Below, piece by piece: positions 52,155 through 61,488 of a DNA stretch of 64,000 bases. Position 1 is the first letter of the stretch. Each line of letters begins with the position of its first letter. The translations under genes and the position numbers were made by a program. The notes below the pieces were generated by a model. The model was not told where the DNA came from. It made no database searches and saw only the letters and a list, made by a program, of their open reading frames with translations. Location of the stretch: NCBI RefSeq assembly GCF_000153125.2, contig NZ_CM002299.1:1611075-1675074 (forward strand), read 5' to 3'. This DNA is from Congregibacter litoralis KT71. GTDB taxonomy: Bacteria; Pseudomonadota; Gammaproteobacteria; Pseudomonadales; Halieaceae.

Positions 52155-52550
52155 TCAGGCCGGTAATCCCGCTGGTATAACAACTGCGATACCTGTTTCG
52201 TGAATGGTTCCGCCTTTGCGGATCCTGGTTCCTGAACCTTTGAAATCCCTGCTGGCGGTTCTCCCGCTTTGTGCTGGGAGCAACGCATGTTCCGACTAGC
52301 CAGGGTAAACAGGATTACACATCCATTACAGCAATGTAATACACGGGTCATCTTAAGGTCAGAAACGCCGCTCTACTATGACAATGGATAAGTCCAGGTG
52401 CAGCTTGGGAGTTGTGTACGGGTCGATTCAATGCAGAAACGCCGCGACAGGATATCTGGCCAATATTAACGGTTGACGGCGTACAGGCTACAGATCGAGG
52501 TGCGTGTAATAGTGAGTACGAGAGGCCTGATACCTGTTAATGAAAATTGC
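52155..52550. other. Gene-free stretch between the two copper operons
   Basis: No coding frame is convincing here. A 12-bp direct repeat CAGAAACGCCGC occurs at 52360-52371 and 52434-52445. Otherwise nothing recognisable is present before the MerR-type promoter. Confidence 0.4.
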
Positions 52551-52581
52551 TTGACCTGTGTCTTGGACACAGGTGTAAGGT
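52551..52581 (+). promoter_or_regulatory. MerR-type promoter with 19-bp spacer
   Basis: TTGACC (52551-52556) and TAAGGT (52576-52581) are 19 bp apart, the overlong spacer that MerR-family activators correct. The spacer holds a perfect 9-bp inverted repeat ACCTGTGTC-TTG-GACACAGGT (52554-52574). The promoter points to merR itself and the HMA/P-type ATPase genes, so the operon is probably autoregulated. Confidence 0.85.
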
Positions 52582-52717
52582 GACAAAAAGCCGGACAAAT
52601 TCTTTGGATTTTCTCTCGGGTTTAGAACTGATGATTAACTCATATCAAGGCAAGGAACAGATCTTCGGGGTTAATCTGAATCCTGCGATAGTCAGACTGA
52701 GCTGCGAGGAGGGCTGT

Positions 52718-53134
52718 GTGAAAGTTATCGAAATGGCCAGGCGTTTAGGGGTTACGGCCGATACCGTGCGGTTTTATACCCGGATCAAGATTCTGAAACC
52801 GGGTAAGAACAAAGCCAATGGATATCGGGAATACAGCGAAAAGGATTACAACCGCTTGCGATTCGTGCTGAGTGCACGGCAACTGGGCTTTTCCGTTGAG
52901 GATATTCAGGAAATTTTGAACCACGCGGATAAGAAGAAATCGCCTTGCCCGACGGTGCGCCGCCTGATTGATCAGCGCCTGCATGAAACCGAGCGACAGC
53001 TTAGGGAAACGTTGAAATTGCGGGATCGCATGCAACAGGCTGTGTTGGAGTGGAGTCAAAAGCCGGATAAGGCGCCAACGGGCCATATGCTTTGCCATCT
53101 GATCGAAGAATTCACTGCGGAGGAAAGGTTATGA
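52718..53134 (+). CDS. MerR-family metal-responsive regulator
   Basis: The 138-residue protein has the MerR winged helix (IEMARRLGVTADTVRFYTRI), the dimer helix and two candidate ligands, Cys77 (KKSPCPTVRR) and Cys126 (GHMLCHLIEE). GTG at 52718 with GAGGAGGG upstream is clearly better than the open frame starting at 52547. Cys at the start of the dimer helix is typical of divalent-metal sensors such as MerR and ZntR, whereas Cu(I)-sensing CueR has Ser there; the operon, however, encodes a Cu-type ATPase. The metal is therefore not settled. Confidence 0.85.
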   Translation: MKVIEMARRLGVTADTVRFYTRIKILKPGKNKANGYREYSEKDYNRLRFVLSARQLGFSVEDIQEILNHADKKKSPCPTVRRLIDQRLHETERQLRETLKLRDRMQQAVLEWSQKPDKAPTGHMLCHLIEEFTAEERL

Positions 53135-53451
53135 ATACACACAAAACGCCAAGTGCGAATCTACACCGAGGTGGTTGTTGCTGCGCCGGCAAATCATCCG
53201 TTTCTGCTGAAGCCCGTGATATCCGCAGCGTTAGCGATACGTCTCTTCCTCTTCATCGTTTACAGGTTCAGGGTGCCAGCTGCGGTGGTTGCGTGAAAAG
53301 TATCGAGCAGACGTTGAAATCCGTTGCAGGGGTTAGCGAAGTGTCGATGGACCTGGTAACGGGCATCGCTTCAGTCATTGGTGTGGTTGAACCAAAAAAC
53401 CTTACCGATGCGTTGGATCGTGTGGGTTTTCCCGCAACGCTCATTCGCTAG
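53131..53451 (+). CDS. Small HMA-domain metal-binding protein
   Basis: The 106-residue protein has an N-terminal CCCAG-type Cys cluster (HRGGCCCAGKSS) and a heavy-metal-associated domain with GASCGGCVKSIEQTLKSV (CxxC). It is probably a copper chaperone for the P-type ATPase encoded 29 bp downstream. It overlaps merR by 4 bp. Confidence 0.8.
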   Translation: MNTHKTPSANLHRGGCCCAGKSSVSAEARDIRSVSDTSLPLHRLQVQGASCGGCVKSIEQTLKSVAGVSEVSMDLVTGIASVIGVVEPKNLTDALDRVGFPATLIR

Positions 53452-53480
53452 TTGCTGTCAAGTAAACCAGGAGTATGGAT

Positions 53481-55805
53481 ATGAGTTCAACAAACACGGA
53501 ATCTGGCAATCCATCCTGTCATGAAGGTACGGAAACTGGCCAGCATCACCACCATCATGTTCATGGCGGCAGCGCAGTAAGCCAGGAATTGATGATCGAA
53601 GGCGCTGGTTGTGCCAGCTGTGTGGGAAAAATCGAATCCGCCCTAAAAGCGATACCGGGTGTGGAAAACGCGGAAATGAATTTCGCTCAGCGAACCGTCA
53701 GCGTGTTGGGTTCGGCGCCTGCCGAGCAATTGATAAAAGCCGTTGAGGGCGCTGGTTATAACGCCAAAATCAGCCTTGCTGACAATGAAGACGATGCATT
53801 GGCGGAAAAAGAAAAAGCTGATTGGGCTTACTACAAACGACTGATGCGGGAAATGACCATCGCCCTCAGCCTGGGCGTGCCGCTGATGATTTACAGCATC
53901 GTAGTCGGCGAAATGACGGTAACAAGCACTGGTGAGCGCATTGCCTGGTTGGCTGTTGGATTACTGACGCTTGGGGTGATGGTGTTCTCCGGCAAACACT
54001 TTTATGTCGGTGCCTGGCAATCCTTTAAAAATCACTCGGCCAATATGGATACCTTGATTGCTTTAGGCACAGGTACGGCGTGGGTGTATTCGATGGTGGT
54101 GGTGTTTGTTCCTCACTTGGTGCCGGAAATGGCGCGCCATGTTTATTTCGAGGCGACCGCGATGATTATTGGTTTAATCGATCTCGGTCTTGCCCTGGAA
54201 TTGAAAGCCCGCGGTCGTACCTCTGAGGCTATTAAGCGCCTGATTGGATTGCAGGCGAAAACGGCGCGGGTTATTCGCGATGACAAAGAACTGGATATCG
54301 CTATCGAACAGGTTCTACTGAACGATGTGGTCCGCGTGCGCCCAGGTGAAAAAATTCCCGTCGATGGTGAAGTGGTTGAAGGGCATACGGCGATTGACGA
54401 ATCCATGCTCACCGGCGAGCCGATGCCGGTTGAAAAAGCCACTGGGAATACCGTAGCGGCGGGCACCATCAATAAATCCGGCTCAATTCTGTTTAAAGCT
54501 ACCCGCGTTGGTAAAGACACGGCGCTGGCGCAAATCATCAATATGGTCAAGCGCGCACAAAACTCCAAGCCGCCGATTGGTCGTTTGGCTGATGTCATCT
54601 CGGCGTATTTTGTACCGGTGGTGATGATTATTGCTGTGGTGAGTGCCTTGACCTGGCTTAATTTTGGACCGGAACCGGCGGTGGCATTTGCCATAGTATC
54701 GGCCACGACTGTATTGATTATCGCCTGTCCCTGTGCGCTGGGGCTGGCCACGCCGATGTCGGTGATGGTGGGTGTGGGTAAGGCCGCAGAGGCGGGCGTG
54801 CTGATTCGCAACGGTGAAGCCCTGCAAACCGCGTCGAAGATAACGGCGATGATTCTGGATAAAACCGGCACCATTACCTTGGGTGCACCGAAGGTCACCG
54901 ATGTACTGGTGGCGGGTGAGTATGATGAGCAGGCGGTGTTGCGATTGGCAGCAACGCTTGAATCCGGCTCTGAGCATCCGTTGGCCATGGCTATTGTTGA
55001 AAGTGCTCAGGAAAGGGGGATCGAAACCGGCAAAGTCTCCAACTTTAACGCCATTGCTGGCCACGGCGTGCAGGCGGAAGTAGACGGTAAAACGCTGTTG
55101 TTTGGCAATGAAAAACTCATGCGCGAGCGCACCATTGAGCTCGGTGATTTTGTTGAAATGGCCCAGGCGCTGGCCGCCGAGGCTAAAACGCCGATGTATT
55201 TCGCCGTTGATAATAAGCTCGCAGCGATTATCGCAGTAGCCGATCCGATTAAGGAAGACTCCATCGCTGCCATCAAGCGCCTGCAGCATAACGGCATCCG
55301 GGTGGTGATGCTCACCGGCGATAACCGTGCCACGGCCAAAGCGGTAGCGAAAAAAGCCGGTATCAAGGAATTTTTCGCCGAAGTGCTGCCGGAAGAAAAA
55401 TCCAAAAAGGTGCAGGAACTGCAGATGGAAGGCGAAGTGGTGGGCATGACCGGGGACGGCATTAACGATGCGCCGGCCCTGGCTATCGCCAATGTCGGTT
55501 TTGCTATCGGCACCGGTACGGATGTGGCCATTGAGAGTGCCGACATAACACTGATGCGGGGTTCGTTACATGGCCTGGCGGATGCCATTGCCGTCAGCAA
55601 GGCTACGTTGCGCAATATCAAACAAAATTTATTTGGCGCCTTTATTTACAACGTGGCCGGTGTACCGTTTGCGGCTGGCGTGTTGTATCCATTTTTCGGT
55701 TTGCTGTTAAGTCCGGTGATTGCCGGTGCGGCGATGGCGTTTTCATCGCTGACAGTTGTAACCAATGCTAATAGGCTGCGCTTCTTTAAAGCGCAGGAGC
55801 ACTAA
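53481..55805 (+). CDS. copA: Cu+-translocating P1B-type ATPase
   Basis: The ~774-residue pump has a His-rich start ([10 protein letters not shown]), one HMA domain (GAGCASC, Cys44/Cys47), the CPC motif (Cys416-Pro-Cys418 in [13 protein letters not shown]), the phosphorylated Asp460 (LDKTGTIT) and [16 protein letters not shown] in TM7 and [16 protein letters not shown] in TM8 mark the P1B-1 (Cu+/Ag+) group. It moves Cu(I) from cytoplasm to periplasm, where CusCBA can take over. An ATG at 53481, 8 bp after CAGGAG, is preferred over the ATG at 53475. Confidence 0.95.
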   Translation: MSSTNTESGNPSCHEGTETGQHHHHHVHGGSAVSQELMIEGAGCASCVGKIESALKAIPGVENAEMNFAQRTVSVLGSAPAEQLIKAVEGAGYNAKISLADNEDDALAEKEKADWAYYKRLMREMTIALSLGVPLMIYSIVVGEMTVTSTGERIAWLAVGLLTLGVMVFSGKHFYVGAWQSFKNHSANMDTLIALGTGTAWVYSMVVVFVPHLVPEMARHVYFEATAMIIGLIDLGLALELKARGRTSEAIKRLIGLQAKTARVIRDDKELDIAIEQVLLNDVVRVRPGEKIPVDGEVVEGHTAIDESMLTGEPMPVEKATGNTVAAGTINKSGSILFKATRVGKDTALAQIINMVKRAQNSKPPIGRLADVISAYFVPVVMIIAVVSALTWLNFGPEPAVAFAIVSATTVLIIACPCALGLATPMSVMVGVGKAAEAGVLIRNGEALQTASKITAMILDKTGTITLGAPKVTDVLVAGEYDEQAVLRLAATLESGSEHPLAMAIVESAQERGIETGKVSNFNAIAGHGVQAEVDGKTLLFGNEKLMRERTIELGDFVEMAQALAAEAKTPMYFAVDNKLAAIIAVADPIKEDSIAAIKRLQHNGIRVVMLTGDNRATAKAVAKKAGIKEFFAEVLPEEKSKKVQELQMEGEVVGMTGDGINDAPALAIANVGFAIGTGTDVAIESADITLMRGSLHGLADAIAVSKATLRNIKQNLFGAFIYNVAGVPFAAGVLYPFFGLLLSPVIAGAAMAFSSLTVVTNANRLRFFKAQEH

Positions 55806-55832
55806 TGAGAATGTCGGGATGAGGGCGTTGCG

Positions 55833-56186
55833 ATGATGATTATTAATATTGCGGGTTTAGCGCTGATTGCACTGATTGTGTGGTGGTTCTGGCTCTACAA
55901 GCCGAAAGAAGCCGAGCTGGGTGAAAACGATCTGGTGATAACTGTGGAAAACGGTACCTATTCGCCTTCGCGCATTAAGGTGCCAGCTGGAGCACCATTT
56001 GAAATTAAATTTATGCGCAAAGATCAATCACCCTGTTCTGAGACTTTATTGATCCCCGAACTGCAAATCAGCGACACTTTGCCGTTGAATAAACTGAAGA
56101 CCATTCAGCTGCCAGCAATGTCATCCGGCGAGTATGCGTTTCATTGTCAGATGCAGATGTACCGTGGACAAATCACGGTGAAATAA
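55833..56186 (+). CDS. Membrane-anchored cupredoxin-domain protein
   Basis: The 117-residue protein has an N-terminal transmembrane anchor (IAGLALIALIVWWFWLYKPK) and a cupredoxin-like domain (VENGTYSPSRIKVPAGAPFE). Possible Cu ligands are the Cys in DQSPCSETL and the His, Cys and Met in YAFHCQMQMYRG. It is probably a periplasm-facing copper carrier of the adjacent ATPase. Confidence 0.8.
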   Translation: MMIINIAGLALIALIVWWFWLYKPKEAELGENDLVITVENGTYSPSRIKVPAGAPFEIKFMRKDQSPCSETLLIPELQISDTLPLNKLKTIQLPAMSSGEYAFHCQMQMYRGQITVK

Positions 56187-56198
56187 GCAGGAGGCCCA

Positions 56199-56537
56199 AT
56201 GAACATCAACAAAGTCATGGCCATTTTTGACGAGTTTCGCCTGAAAAACGTGGAAGAAACTTTGATTCGACATGGGGTGAAGGGGTTTACCTTGCATCCA
56301 GTTCGTGGGCGTGGTCATTACTTTGACAGTTTTAACGAAAACCATTTGATCAAGCATATTCAAATGGAAGTTTACGCCAAGGCGGAGCAGGCCAAGGAAA
56401 TCGCACGGTTGATTGTGGATGCGGCGCATGCCAATGCCGATAGCGAAGGGCTGGTCTGCATTGTGCCGGTTAACGATCTGCTATGGATACACGATAAACG
56501 CGGCGCAATAGACAACGATTTTCAATTACACAGGTGA
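56199..56537 (+). CDS. PII-like (GlnB-family) signalling protein
   Basis: The 112-residue protein has PII-type features: FRLKNVEETLIRHGVKGFTL, the T-loop region GRGHYFDSF with a Tyr, and EGLVCIVPVNDLLWIHDKRG. PII-like proteins bind nucleotides or metals and gate nearby transporters. A copper-linked role is inferred from position; it is 12 bp after the cupredoxin gene. Confidence 0.75.
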   Translation: MNINKVMAIFDEFRLKNVEETLIRHGVKGFTLHPVRGRGHYFDSFNENHLIKHIQMEVYAKAEQAKEIARLIVDAAHANADSEGLVCIVPVNDLLWIHDKRGAIDNDFQLHR

Positions 56538-56545
56538 GGTGTGAC

Positions 56546-56830
56546 ATGGCGACTCAAAAAACATCATTCTGGTTAACACCCAAAGGACTGGCGGCACTGG
56601 GACTTATCGGCGCGGTCACCTATTTTCTGCTCGTCGAGCACCGGCAACACGTCTGGCAGTTTCTGCCGTTCCTGATTTTCCTTGCCTGCCCCTTTATGCA
56701 TCTGTTTATGCACGGCGGACACGGTGGTCATGGTAGCCATGATCAGCATGAGGGCGAGTCCGATCAGGATGCCTATCAGCGGGGGCTGGAGGAAGGCCGT
56801 CGGGAAAACGAACACCGTCATCACCATTAA
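56546..56830 (+). CDS. DUF2933 His-rich membrane protein
   Basis: The 94-residue protein has two transmembrane helices (LAALGLIGAVTYFLLVEHRQ and FLPFLIFLACPFMHLFM) and a His/Gly-rich tail (HGGHGGHGSHDQHEGE, HRHHH). It matches DUF2933, often found with copper operons. It probably binds metal at the membrane. The ATG at 56546 with GAGGTG upstream is used. Confidence 0.78.
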   Translation: MATQKTSFWLTPKGLAALGLIGAVTYFLLVEHRQHVWQFLPFLIFLACPFMHLFMHGGHGGHGSHDQHEGESDQDAYQRGLEEGRRENEHRHHH

Positions 56831-56856
56831 TCCAACAATATTACAGGAGAAGAAGC

Positions 56857-57507
56857 ATGCACGGTGAATCCGCTTACGGCCTCTGGACGCTGGTGATACT
56901 TAATTCGGCGATATTTATTTTCTTTGCCTTCAGCTTTACCAAGCCGCAAACCAAAACTGACTGGCGAAGCTTTGGCGCTTTCTCGGCGTTTATTATTGCC
57001 CTATTTACCGAGATGTATGGCTTTCCATTAACCATTTATTTTCTCTCCGGCTGGTTGGCGGAAAAATATCCTGGTATTGATTTTCTGTCCCACGAAAACG
57101 GCCATCTTCTGCATACCCTTTTCGGTTTTGAAGGCAACCCTCATTTTGATCCGCTGCATATCGCCAGTAATGTCCTGATCATTTTGGGTTTCTTTTTGCT
57201 GGCCTCGGCGTGGAGTGTTCTGCACAAGGCGCAGCAGACCCGTTCGCTAGCGACTACCGGCTGGTATGCCCGTTGCCGCCACCCGCAGTACATCGCATTT
57301 ATCCTGATCATGTTTGGATTTCTGTTGCAGTGGCCGACGATCCTTACCGTGATTATGTTTCCGGTTCTGGTAGTGGTTTACGTGCGACTCGCTAAGCGTG
57401 AGGAGCGCATGGCATTGAAGGAATTCGGTGATGACTATCGCCGCTATATGGAAGTCACGCCGGCATGGATTCCGAAATTTAACGTCGATAAAACTGTTTC
57501 CAACTGA
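56857..57507 (+). CDS. Isoprenylcysteine carboxyl methyltransferase-family membrane protein
   Basis: The 216-residue protein has five or more transmembrane helices and the ICMT/PEMT-type C-terminal motif (TTGWYARCRHPQYIAFILIM ... REERMALKEFGDDYRRYM). It is a membrane methyltransferase-like protein common in metal-resistance clusters; its substrate is unknown. Confidence 0.78.
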   Translation: MHGESAYGLWTLVILNSAIFIFFAFSFTKPQTKTDWRSFGAFSAFIIALFTEMYGFPLTIYFLSGWLAEKYPGIDFLSHENGHLLHTLFGFEGNPHFDPLHIASNVLIILGFFLLASAWSVLHKAQQTRSLATTGWYARCRHPQYIAFILIMFGFLLQWPTILTVIMFPVLVVVYVRLAKREERMALKEFGDDYRRYMEVTPAWIPKFNVDKTVSN

Positions 57508-57520
57508 TGAGGGTACTCCG

Positions 57521-57964
57521 ATGAAAAAACTAATCTCCAATTTGGTAATAGCCGCCGCGATTTCTTCGCCCGTCTTTGCGGAAAAAGGGCACGAACATGG
57601 CGACAGTAAAGATCAGCCGATGGGCGGAATGATGATGGGCCATGAGCAAATGATGGCTATGCATGAGCACATGCAAAAGATGCACGACATGATGGGAAAA
57701 ATCAAAGCCGAAACCGATCCGGAAAAACGCCAGCAACTGATGCAGGAACATATGCGAGTGATGCAGGAGGGCATGCGATTAATGGGTGATGGCATGGGAA
57801 TGGACATGAACAAAGATGAGTCATCAAAAATGGACGACATGGATATGATAAAGCGCATGGACATGATGGAAGAACGAATGGGCATGATGCAGATGATGAT
57901 GGGGCAAATGATGGATCATGAGTCTGAATCCCAAAAAACACCTGTCCACAAACACAAAAAATAG
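57521..57964 (+). CDS. Exported Met/His-rich protein
   Basis: The 147-residue protein has a signal peptide (LISNLVIAAAISSPVFAEKG) and is very rich in Met and His (MGGMMMGHEQMMAMHEHMQ, MEERMGMMQMMMGQMMDHE). Thioether and imidazole ligands suit Cu(I)/Ag(I), so it is probably a periplasmic buffer. Length and helical pattern resemble Spy/CpxP-like folds only loosely. Confidence 0.7.
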   Translation: MKKLISNLVIAAAISSPVFAEKGHEHGDSKDQPMGGMMMGHEQMMAMHEHMQKMHDMMGKIKAETDPEKRQQLMQEHMRVMQEGMRLMGDGMGMDMNKDESSKMDDMDMIKRMDMMEERMGMMQMMMGQMMDHESESQKTPVHKHKK

Positions 57965-58005
57965 ATGGGTTGCTTACTCAACCTGTCGATTGGAGGAAAA
58001 ACACT

Positions 58006-58353
58006 ATGAATGAGCATCGATCGGGTATCAATCCAGGTTTTTTAACCAAGCATACCTTGAGCGTGTGCGGGATCAATGAAAACAATACCAAAGCGATTGT
58101 TGAGGAAATTGATGAGCTTCCCTGTGTTGACAGCGTTCAGTTCGATGCACGTAGAAAAACCTTAAAAATCGCCTACGACGCTTCTCATCACAATATCGAT
58201 GAAATGATCGCCATTGTCGAAAAGCATGGTGCGGCAATAAAAGACAGCTGGTGGCCCCGAACCAGGCTGAGTTGGCAACGGCAGACCGATGAGAATATCA
58301 GGGATAACGCTAAACATGAGGCGCACTGCTGCAACAAGATGCCGCCTCATTAG
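58006..58353 (+). CDS. HMA-like small protein
   Basis: The 115-residue protein has a ferredoxin-like HMA layout (HTLSVCGINENNTKAIVEEI, VQFDARRKTLKIAYDASHHN) but only one Cys where CxxC is usual. It ends with EAHCCNKMPPH, a second possible metal site. It may be a metal chaperone or sensor. The ATG at 58006 follows GGAGG. Confidence 0.6.
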   Translation: MNEHRSGINPGFLTKHTLSVCGINENNTKAIVEEIDELPCVDSVQFDARRKTLKIAYDASHHNIDEMIAIVEKHGAAIKDSWWPRTRLSWQRQTDENIRDNAKHEAHCCNKMPPH

Positions 58354-58365
58354 ATGAAAGAGAAA

Positions 58366-58542
58366 ATGAGCAACAAAGAACATCGATTAGGTGTCTCGGA
58401 AATTAATCTGGTGAGGGGCCAATTGACGTTGGAACCTGTCGATATGACTAGCAGTCTGTTGAGAAATGCAGTTTTAAGCATCCTGTATACCTTGCAACGA
58501 ATGCCCAGGAAGAGGGCTGACCATTATATTAAGGGGGCATGA
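58366..58542 (+). CDS. Small hypothetical protein
   Basis: The 58-residue frame (62 from an ATG at 58354) ends one base before the APC permease start. It is moderately hydrophobic in the middle (SSLLRNAVLSILYTLQRMPR). No family is recognised; the packing between genes is its only support. Confidence 0.35.
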   Translation: MSNKEHRLGVSEINLVRGQLTLEPVDMTSSLLRNAVLSILYTLQRMPRKRADHYIKGA

Positions 58543-59895
58543 ATGGAGGAAAAAGACGATCGTTCGACACATTATGACGAGGGTAGCCTCTCTCTGTCAG
58601 GTACGGTGATGCTCGGGACTGGGGTGATGATCGGCGCAGGAATATTTGCGCTAACCGGGCAAATGGCAGAGATGACTGGTGCATTATTCCCATTGGCATT
58701 CCTCGCGGCCGCGATCATCGTTGGTTTCAGTGCTTACTCATACATCAAAATATCCAATGCCTACCCATCAGCAGGGGGGATCGGCATGTATCTGCATAAG
58801 GCCTATGGCGACCGGTTGCCCACTGCGTTTAATGCACTACTTATGTATTTTTCGATGGTCATCGCGCAGAGTTTTCTAGCGCGTACGTTCGGTTCTTACA
58901 CCATGCAATTATTTGGCGGTGACCCTTCAGGGCAAATGACTCCTATACTCGGCGTCTCCCTAATTCTGGCGGCGTTCATTGTGAACCTGTTGGGTAATCG
59001 GTTGATTCAAGGGGTTGCAGGGTTTATCGGCCTACTGAAAATTGGTGGAATTCTAATCTTTGGTCTCGTCGGCATCTGGTTAGCTGATAGCCTGGCAGTG
59101 GACTTTGACCATGTAAGCGAGACCGGTTCAGCCAGTAATTTCCTCGGCGCCACAGCGCTGGGGATTCTGGCATTCAAAGGCTTTACCACTATTACCAATA
59201 GTGGTTCCGAGGTGATCGATCCACACCGCAATGTTGGTCGCGCCATTGTTATTTCGATTGCTGCCTGTGTCGTTATCTATACATTGGTTGGTTTTGCGGT
59301 GGCCAGTAACCTCTCACTCAGGGAGATTATTCAAACTCGAGATTATTCCCTGGCTGCGGCCGCTCGACCTGCACTCGGTGAGTACGGCGTGTGGTTCACC
59401 GTTGCGATTGCCATGCTGGCGACGGCGGGAGGGATTCTTGCCAGTATTTTTGCGGTCTCCAGAATGCTGGCGATGCTAACGGAAATGAAGTTGGTGCCCC
59501 ATAGCCATTTCGGTATGCCGGGTAGCATTCAGAAACATACATTGGTGTACACCGTGGTTCTTGGACTTGTGCTCACCGCGTTCTTTGATCTTTCCCGTAT
59601 AGCAGCACTTGGCATCATATTCTATCTGGTGATGGATATCGCCATTCACTGGGGTGTTCTGCGCTACTTGTTGGACGATGTTAAAGCCAAAAGCTGGGTC
59701 CCCGTTACCGCGATTATATTAGATTCGCTTGCACTAAGCGGGTTCGTTTGGGTGAAGTTGAATTCAGATCCATTTGTGTTGGGTGTGGCCGTTGTCACAA
59801 TGATGCTAATCGCGATCGGAGAGCAACTATTCCTTGGATCTGAAAAACGAAAGCAAGCTGTGTCCCAAAGTCAGGCGCATGAACATCATCATTAA
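58543..59895 (+). CDS. APC-family amino-acid/cation permease
   Basis: The 450-residue protein has about twelve transmembrane helices and the APC start (GTVMLGTGVMIGAGIFALTG), followed by AYPSAGGIGMYLHKAYGD, and a His-ended tail (QSQAHEHHH). Its substrate cannot be told. The position inside a copper cluster and the His tail suggest a link with metal stress. A GGGGG ribosome-binding site lies 5 bp upstream. Confidence 0.82.
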   Translation: MEEKDDRSTHYDEGSLSLSGTVMLGTGVMIGAGIFALTGQMAEMTGALFPLAFLAAAIIVGFSAYSYIKISNAYPSAGGIGMYLHKAYGDRLPTAFNALLMYFSMVIAQSFLARTFGSYTMQLFGGDPSGQMTPILGVSLILAAFIVNLLGNRLIQGVAGFIGLLKIGGILIFGLVGIWLADSLAVDFDHVSETGSASNFLGATALGILAFKGFTTITNSGSEVIDPHRNVGRAIVISIAACVVIYTLVGFAVASNLSLREIIQTRDYSLAAAARPALGEYGVWFTVAIAMLATAGGILASIFAVSRMLAMLTEMKLVPHSHFGMPGSIQKHTLVYTVVLGLVLTAFFDLSRIAALGIIFYLVMDIAIHWGVLRYLLDDVKAKSWVPVTAIILDSLALSGFVWVKLNSDPFVLGVAVVTMMLIAIGEQLFLGSEKRKQAVSQSQAHEHHH

Positions 59896-59969
59896 AAATC
59901 ATGTGGAGGAAGCCTGCCAGGCACAGAACGGGACTCTAGTGGTTAACTTTTGTTGTTTGGAGAATGGTA

Positions 59970-60071
59970 ATGGATCAAGTTAGCACACTTAAAGCGATCT
60001 ATATGGGCATCGACACCCACCAGGAACTGGTGGTGTGTATGCGCAGCTATCGTGACTTTTTGAGACTCTAA
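59970..60071 (+). CDS. 33-residue orphan frame, possibly a gene remnant
   Basis: A TTTGGAGAA site precedes an ATG and a short frame (MDQVSTLKAIYMGIDTHQEL, then VVCMRSYRDFLRL and a stop). No family is recognised. It may be a small protein or the remnant of a broken gene. Confidence 0.25.
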   Translation: MDQVSTLKAIYMGIDTHQELVVCMRSYRDFLRL

Positions 60072-60103
60072 TCGATGAGTCAATCCACAACTGAGAAAAA
60101 ATT

Positions 60104-60562
60104 ATGCAAATTGAAACCTTAAAAGATGTGCTGCACTGGACCCGGGAATTTCACCAACATCTCAGTCAGTGCTTATCCCATTGCGCAGACAAGAATACGG
60201 ATGAACGGGCCCGGATGATTCTTGCTTACCTGTCCGATCACGAAAAAAGTCTCACAAAAGTTGTCAATGGCTTCGAAACCTCGGGCGATGAACATGCGCT
60301 GAACACCTGGTGTATGGAATATGTGGCAAAGCATCCTATCGTCCGACATGCACATTGCGACGCGCCTTTTGCCGAGCTTGATGCCGCGCAAATCATGGAG
60401 GTGATTGTCGATCAGCATCAGCAGGTGATTGAGCTGTATCGCTATCTCGCCTCAAGGGCGGATATCCCCTCTGCCAAGGAGTTGATAGAATCACTCCGGT
60501 CGCTGGAGGAACACGAAATGATGCGTATGGTGCAGTCTGCCAACCGGTTCGGGGATATGTAG
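60104..60562 (+). CDS. Helical bundle protein, possibly hemerythrin/ferritin-like
   Basis: The 152-residue, all-helical protein has regularly placed His and Glu (LHWTREFHQHLSQCLSHC, LSDHEKSL, VDQHQQVIELYRYL, SLEEHEMMRMV) that could form a metal site in a four-helix bundle. No firm family is recognised. The context is copper resistance. Confidence 0.45.
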   Translation: MQIETLKDVLHWTREFHQHLSQCLSHCADKNTDERARMILAYLSDHEKSLTKVVNGFETSGDEHALNTWCMEYVAKHPIVRHAHCDAPFAELDAAQIMEVIVDQHQQVIELYRYLASRADIPSAKELIESLRSLEEHEMMRMVQSANRFGDM

Positions 60563-60609
60563 AGACACTAATTTATTGCAGATACACCACCATAAACGGA
60601 GGAATAGTC

Positions 60610-60864
60610 ATGACACTTAATGCGTTCAAATTCGGGATAGCCAGCGCGATTACCGCGGCGATACTGTGGCTGGCTTGCAGCCTGTTGGTGATGTTAATGC
60701 CCGCCATGATGTTATCCATGTCTGGGGAAATGGTGCATATGTAACTGAATGAGATGGGTTGGCATTTGACATTCACTGGCGTTGTTGTGGGACTGGTGGC
60801 TTGGTCAGTGTCAGCGGGTATCGCCGGGTGGTTGCTGGCGGCTATTTACAACCGCTTGCAGTAA
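60610..60864 (+). pseudogene. DUF5676-like membrane protein gene broken by one nonsense codon
   Basis: The frame runs for 84 codons from ATG 60610 (GGAGG upstream) but has a TAA at codon 45 (60742-60744). Before it there is one hydrophobic helix (ITAAILWLACSLLVMLMPAM); after it a second (TFTGVVVGLVAWSVSAGIAG, WLLAAIYNRLQ), which together match the two-helix DUF5676 type. The reading frame is kept on both sides, so a single recent mutation (or a sequence error) is likely. Confidence 0.6.
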
Positions 60865-60888
60865 GCCGAAGGATTATGAGGTGCCATA

Positions 60889-61470
60889 TCAGTGACCATG
60901 CCCTTCCGAGTCTTGCCCACGTGCGGTGAGTATCTGGTATTGGTCGGGAGACAGTTCCGGCAACTGCTTCAGGAACGCCACCATGTTCCAGATACGTTCA
61001 TCGTCATGCCCCGGTCCCCAGGCGGGCATGCCCGAGGCCTTGATGCCATGTTTAACAATCCAGAATTGTCGTTTACTGGCCTCGTCGTCATTTTCGGTGT
61101 TACCGGTATGATCGTGTCCATGTTCATCACCCGCTAGAGTTAGGTTGGGTGGTGTGGGATATAACCCCAGGGTGAAATCACTTTCGGTTTTGCCCGGCTT
61201 CAAATGGCACCCTACACACATATCATTGTAGTCGGCGCCACCCGCCAGTAACCGCTCCGGTGCGTTTAGGTCGCCAGGAACCTTAATGTCACTGGCAGCA
61301 CGTGCAACTGAACGCTCACGCAAGGTTTCCAGTAGCCAGTAGGTCAGCCGATTGTGTGGTACATCGGCTCCCATGGGATAGAGGCCCGAATAGAGAAACA
61401 GCCCGCCGCCCACCAACGCGATGACAGTGGTAATGACCAGACTCTTGATATACGTGGTGAACGCCGACAT
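60889..61470 (-). CDS. Membrane-anchored c-type cytochrome
   Basis: The 193-residue protein has an N-terminal anchor (SLVITTVIALVGGGLFLYSG) and one haem site Cys85-Val-Gly-Cys88-His89, with Met148 (KASGMPAWG) as likely axial ligand and a His-rich loop (DEHGHDHTGN). It is the last gene of the reverse copper arm and may serve electron transfer for copper oxidation. It converges on the DUF5676-like pseudogene. Confidence 0.85.
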   Translation of the reverse strand: MSAFTTYIKSLVITTVIALVGGGLFLYSGLYPMGADVPHNRLTYWLLETLRERSVARAASDIKVPGDLNAPERLLAGGADYNDMCVGCHLKPGKTESDFTLGLYPTPPNLTLAGDEHGHDHTGNTENDDEASKRQFWIVKHGIKASGMPAWGPGHDDERIWNMVAFLKQLPELSPDQYQILTARGQDSEGHGH

Positions 61471-61488
61471 GAAAACTCCTTGGGTTGA

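Noticed and set aside
52547..52717. 57-codon N-terminal extension of the MerR regulator
   Set aside because: It would start inside the MerR-type promoter; the GTG at 52718 has a strong ribosome-binding site and the normal family start.
54143..55621. Several long reverse-strand frames opposite the Cu ATPase gene
   Set aside because: They are low-complexity Ser/Thr/Ala-rich shadows of a gene with full catalytic motifs.
59970..60071. Fragment of an IS110-type transposase
   Set aside because: Only a short GIDTHQE resemblance was seen, and there is no second motif or terminal repeat to support it.
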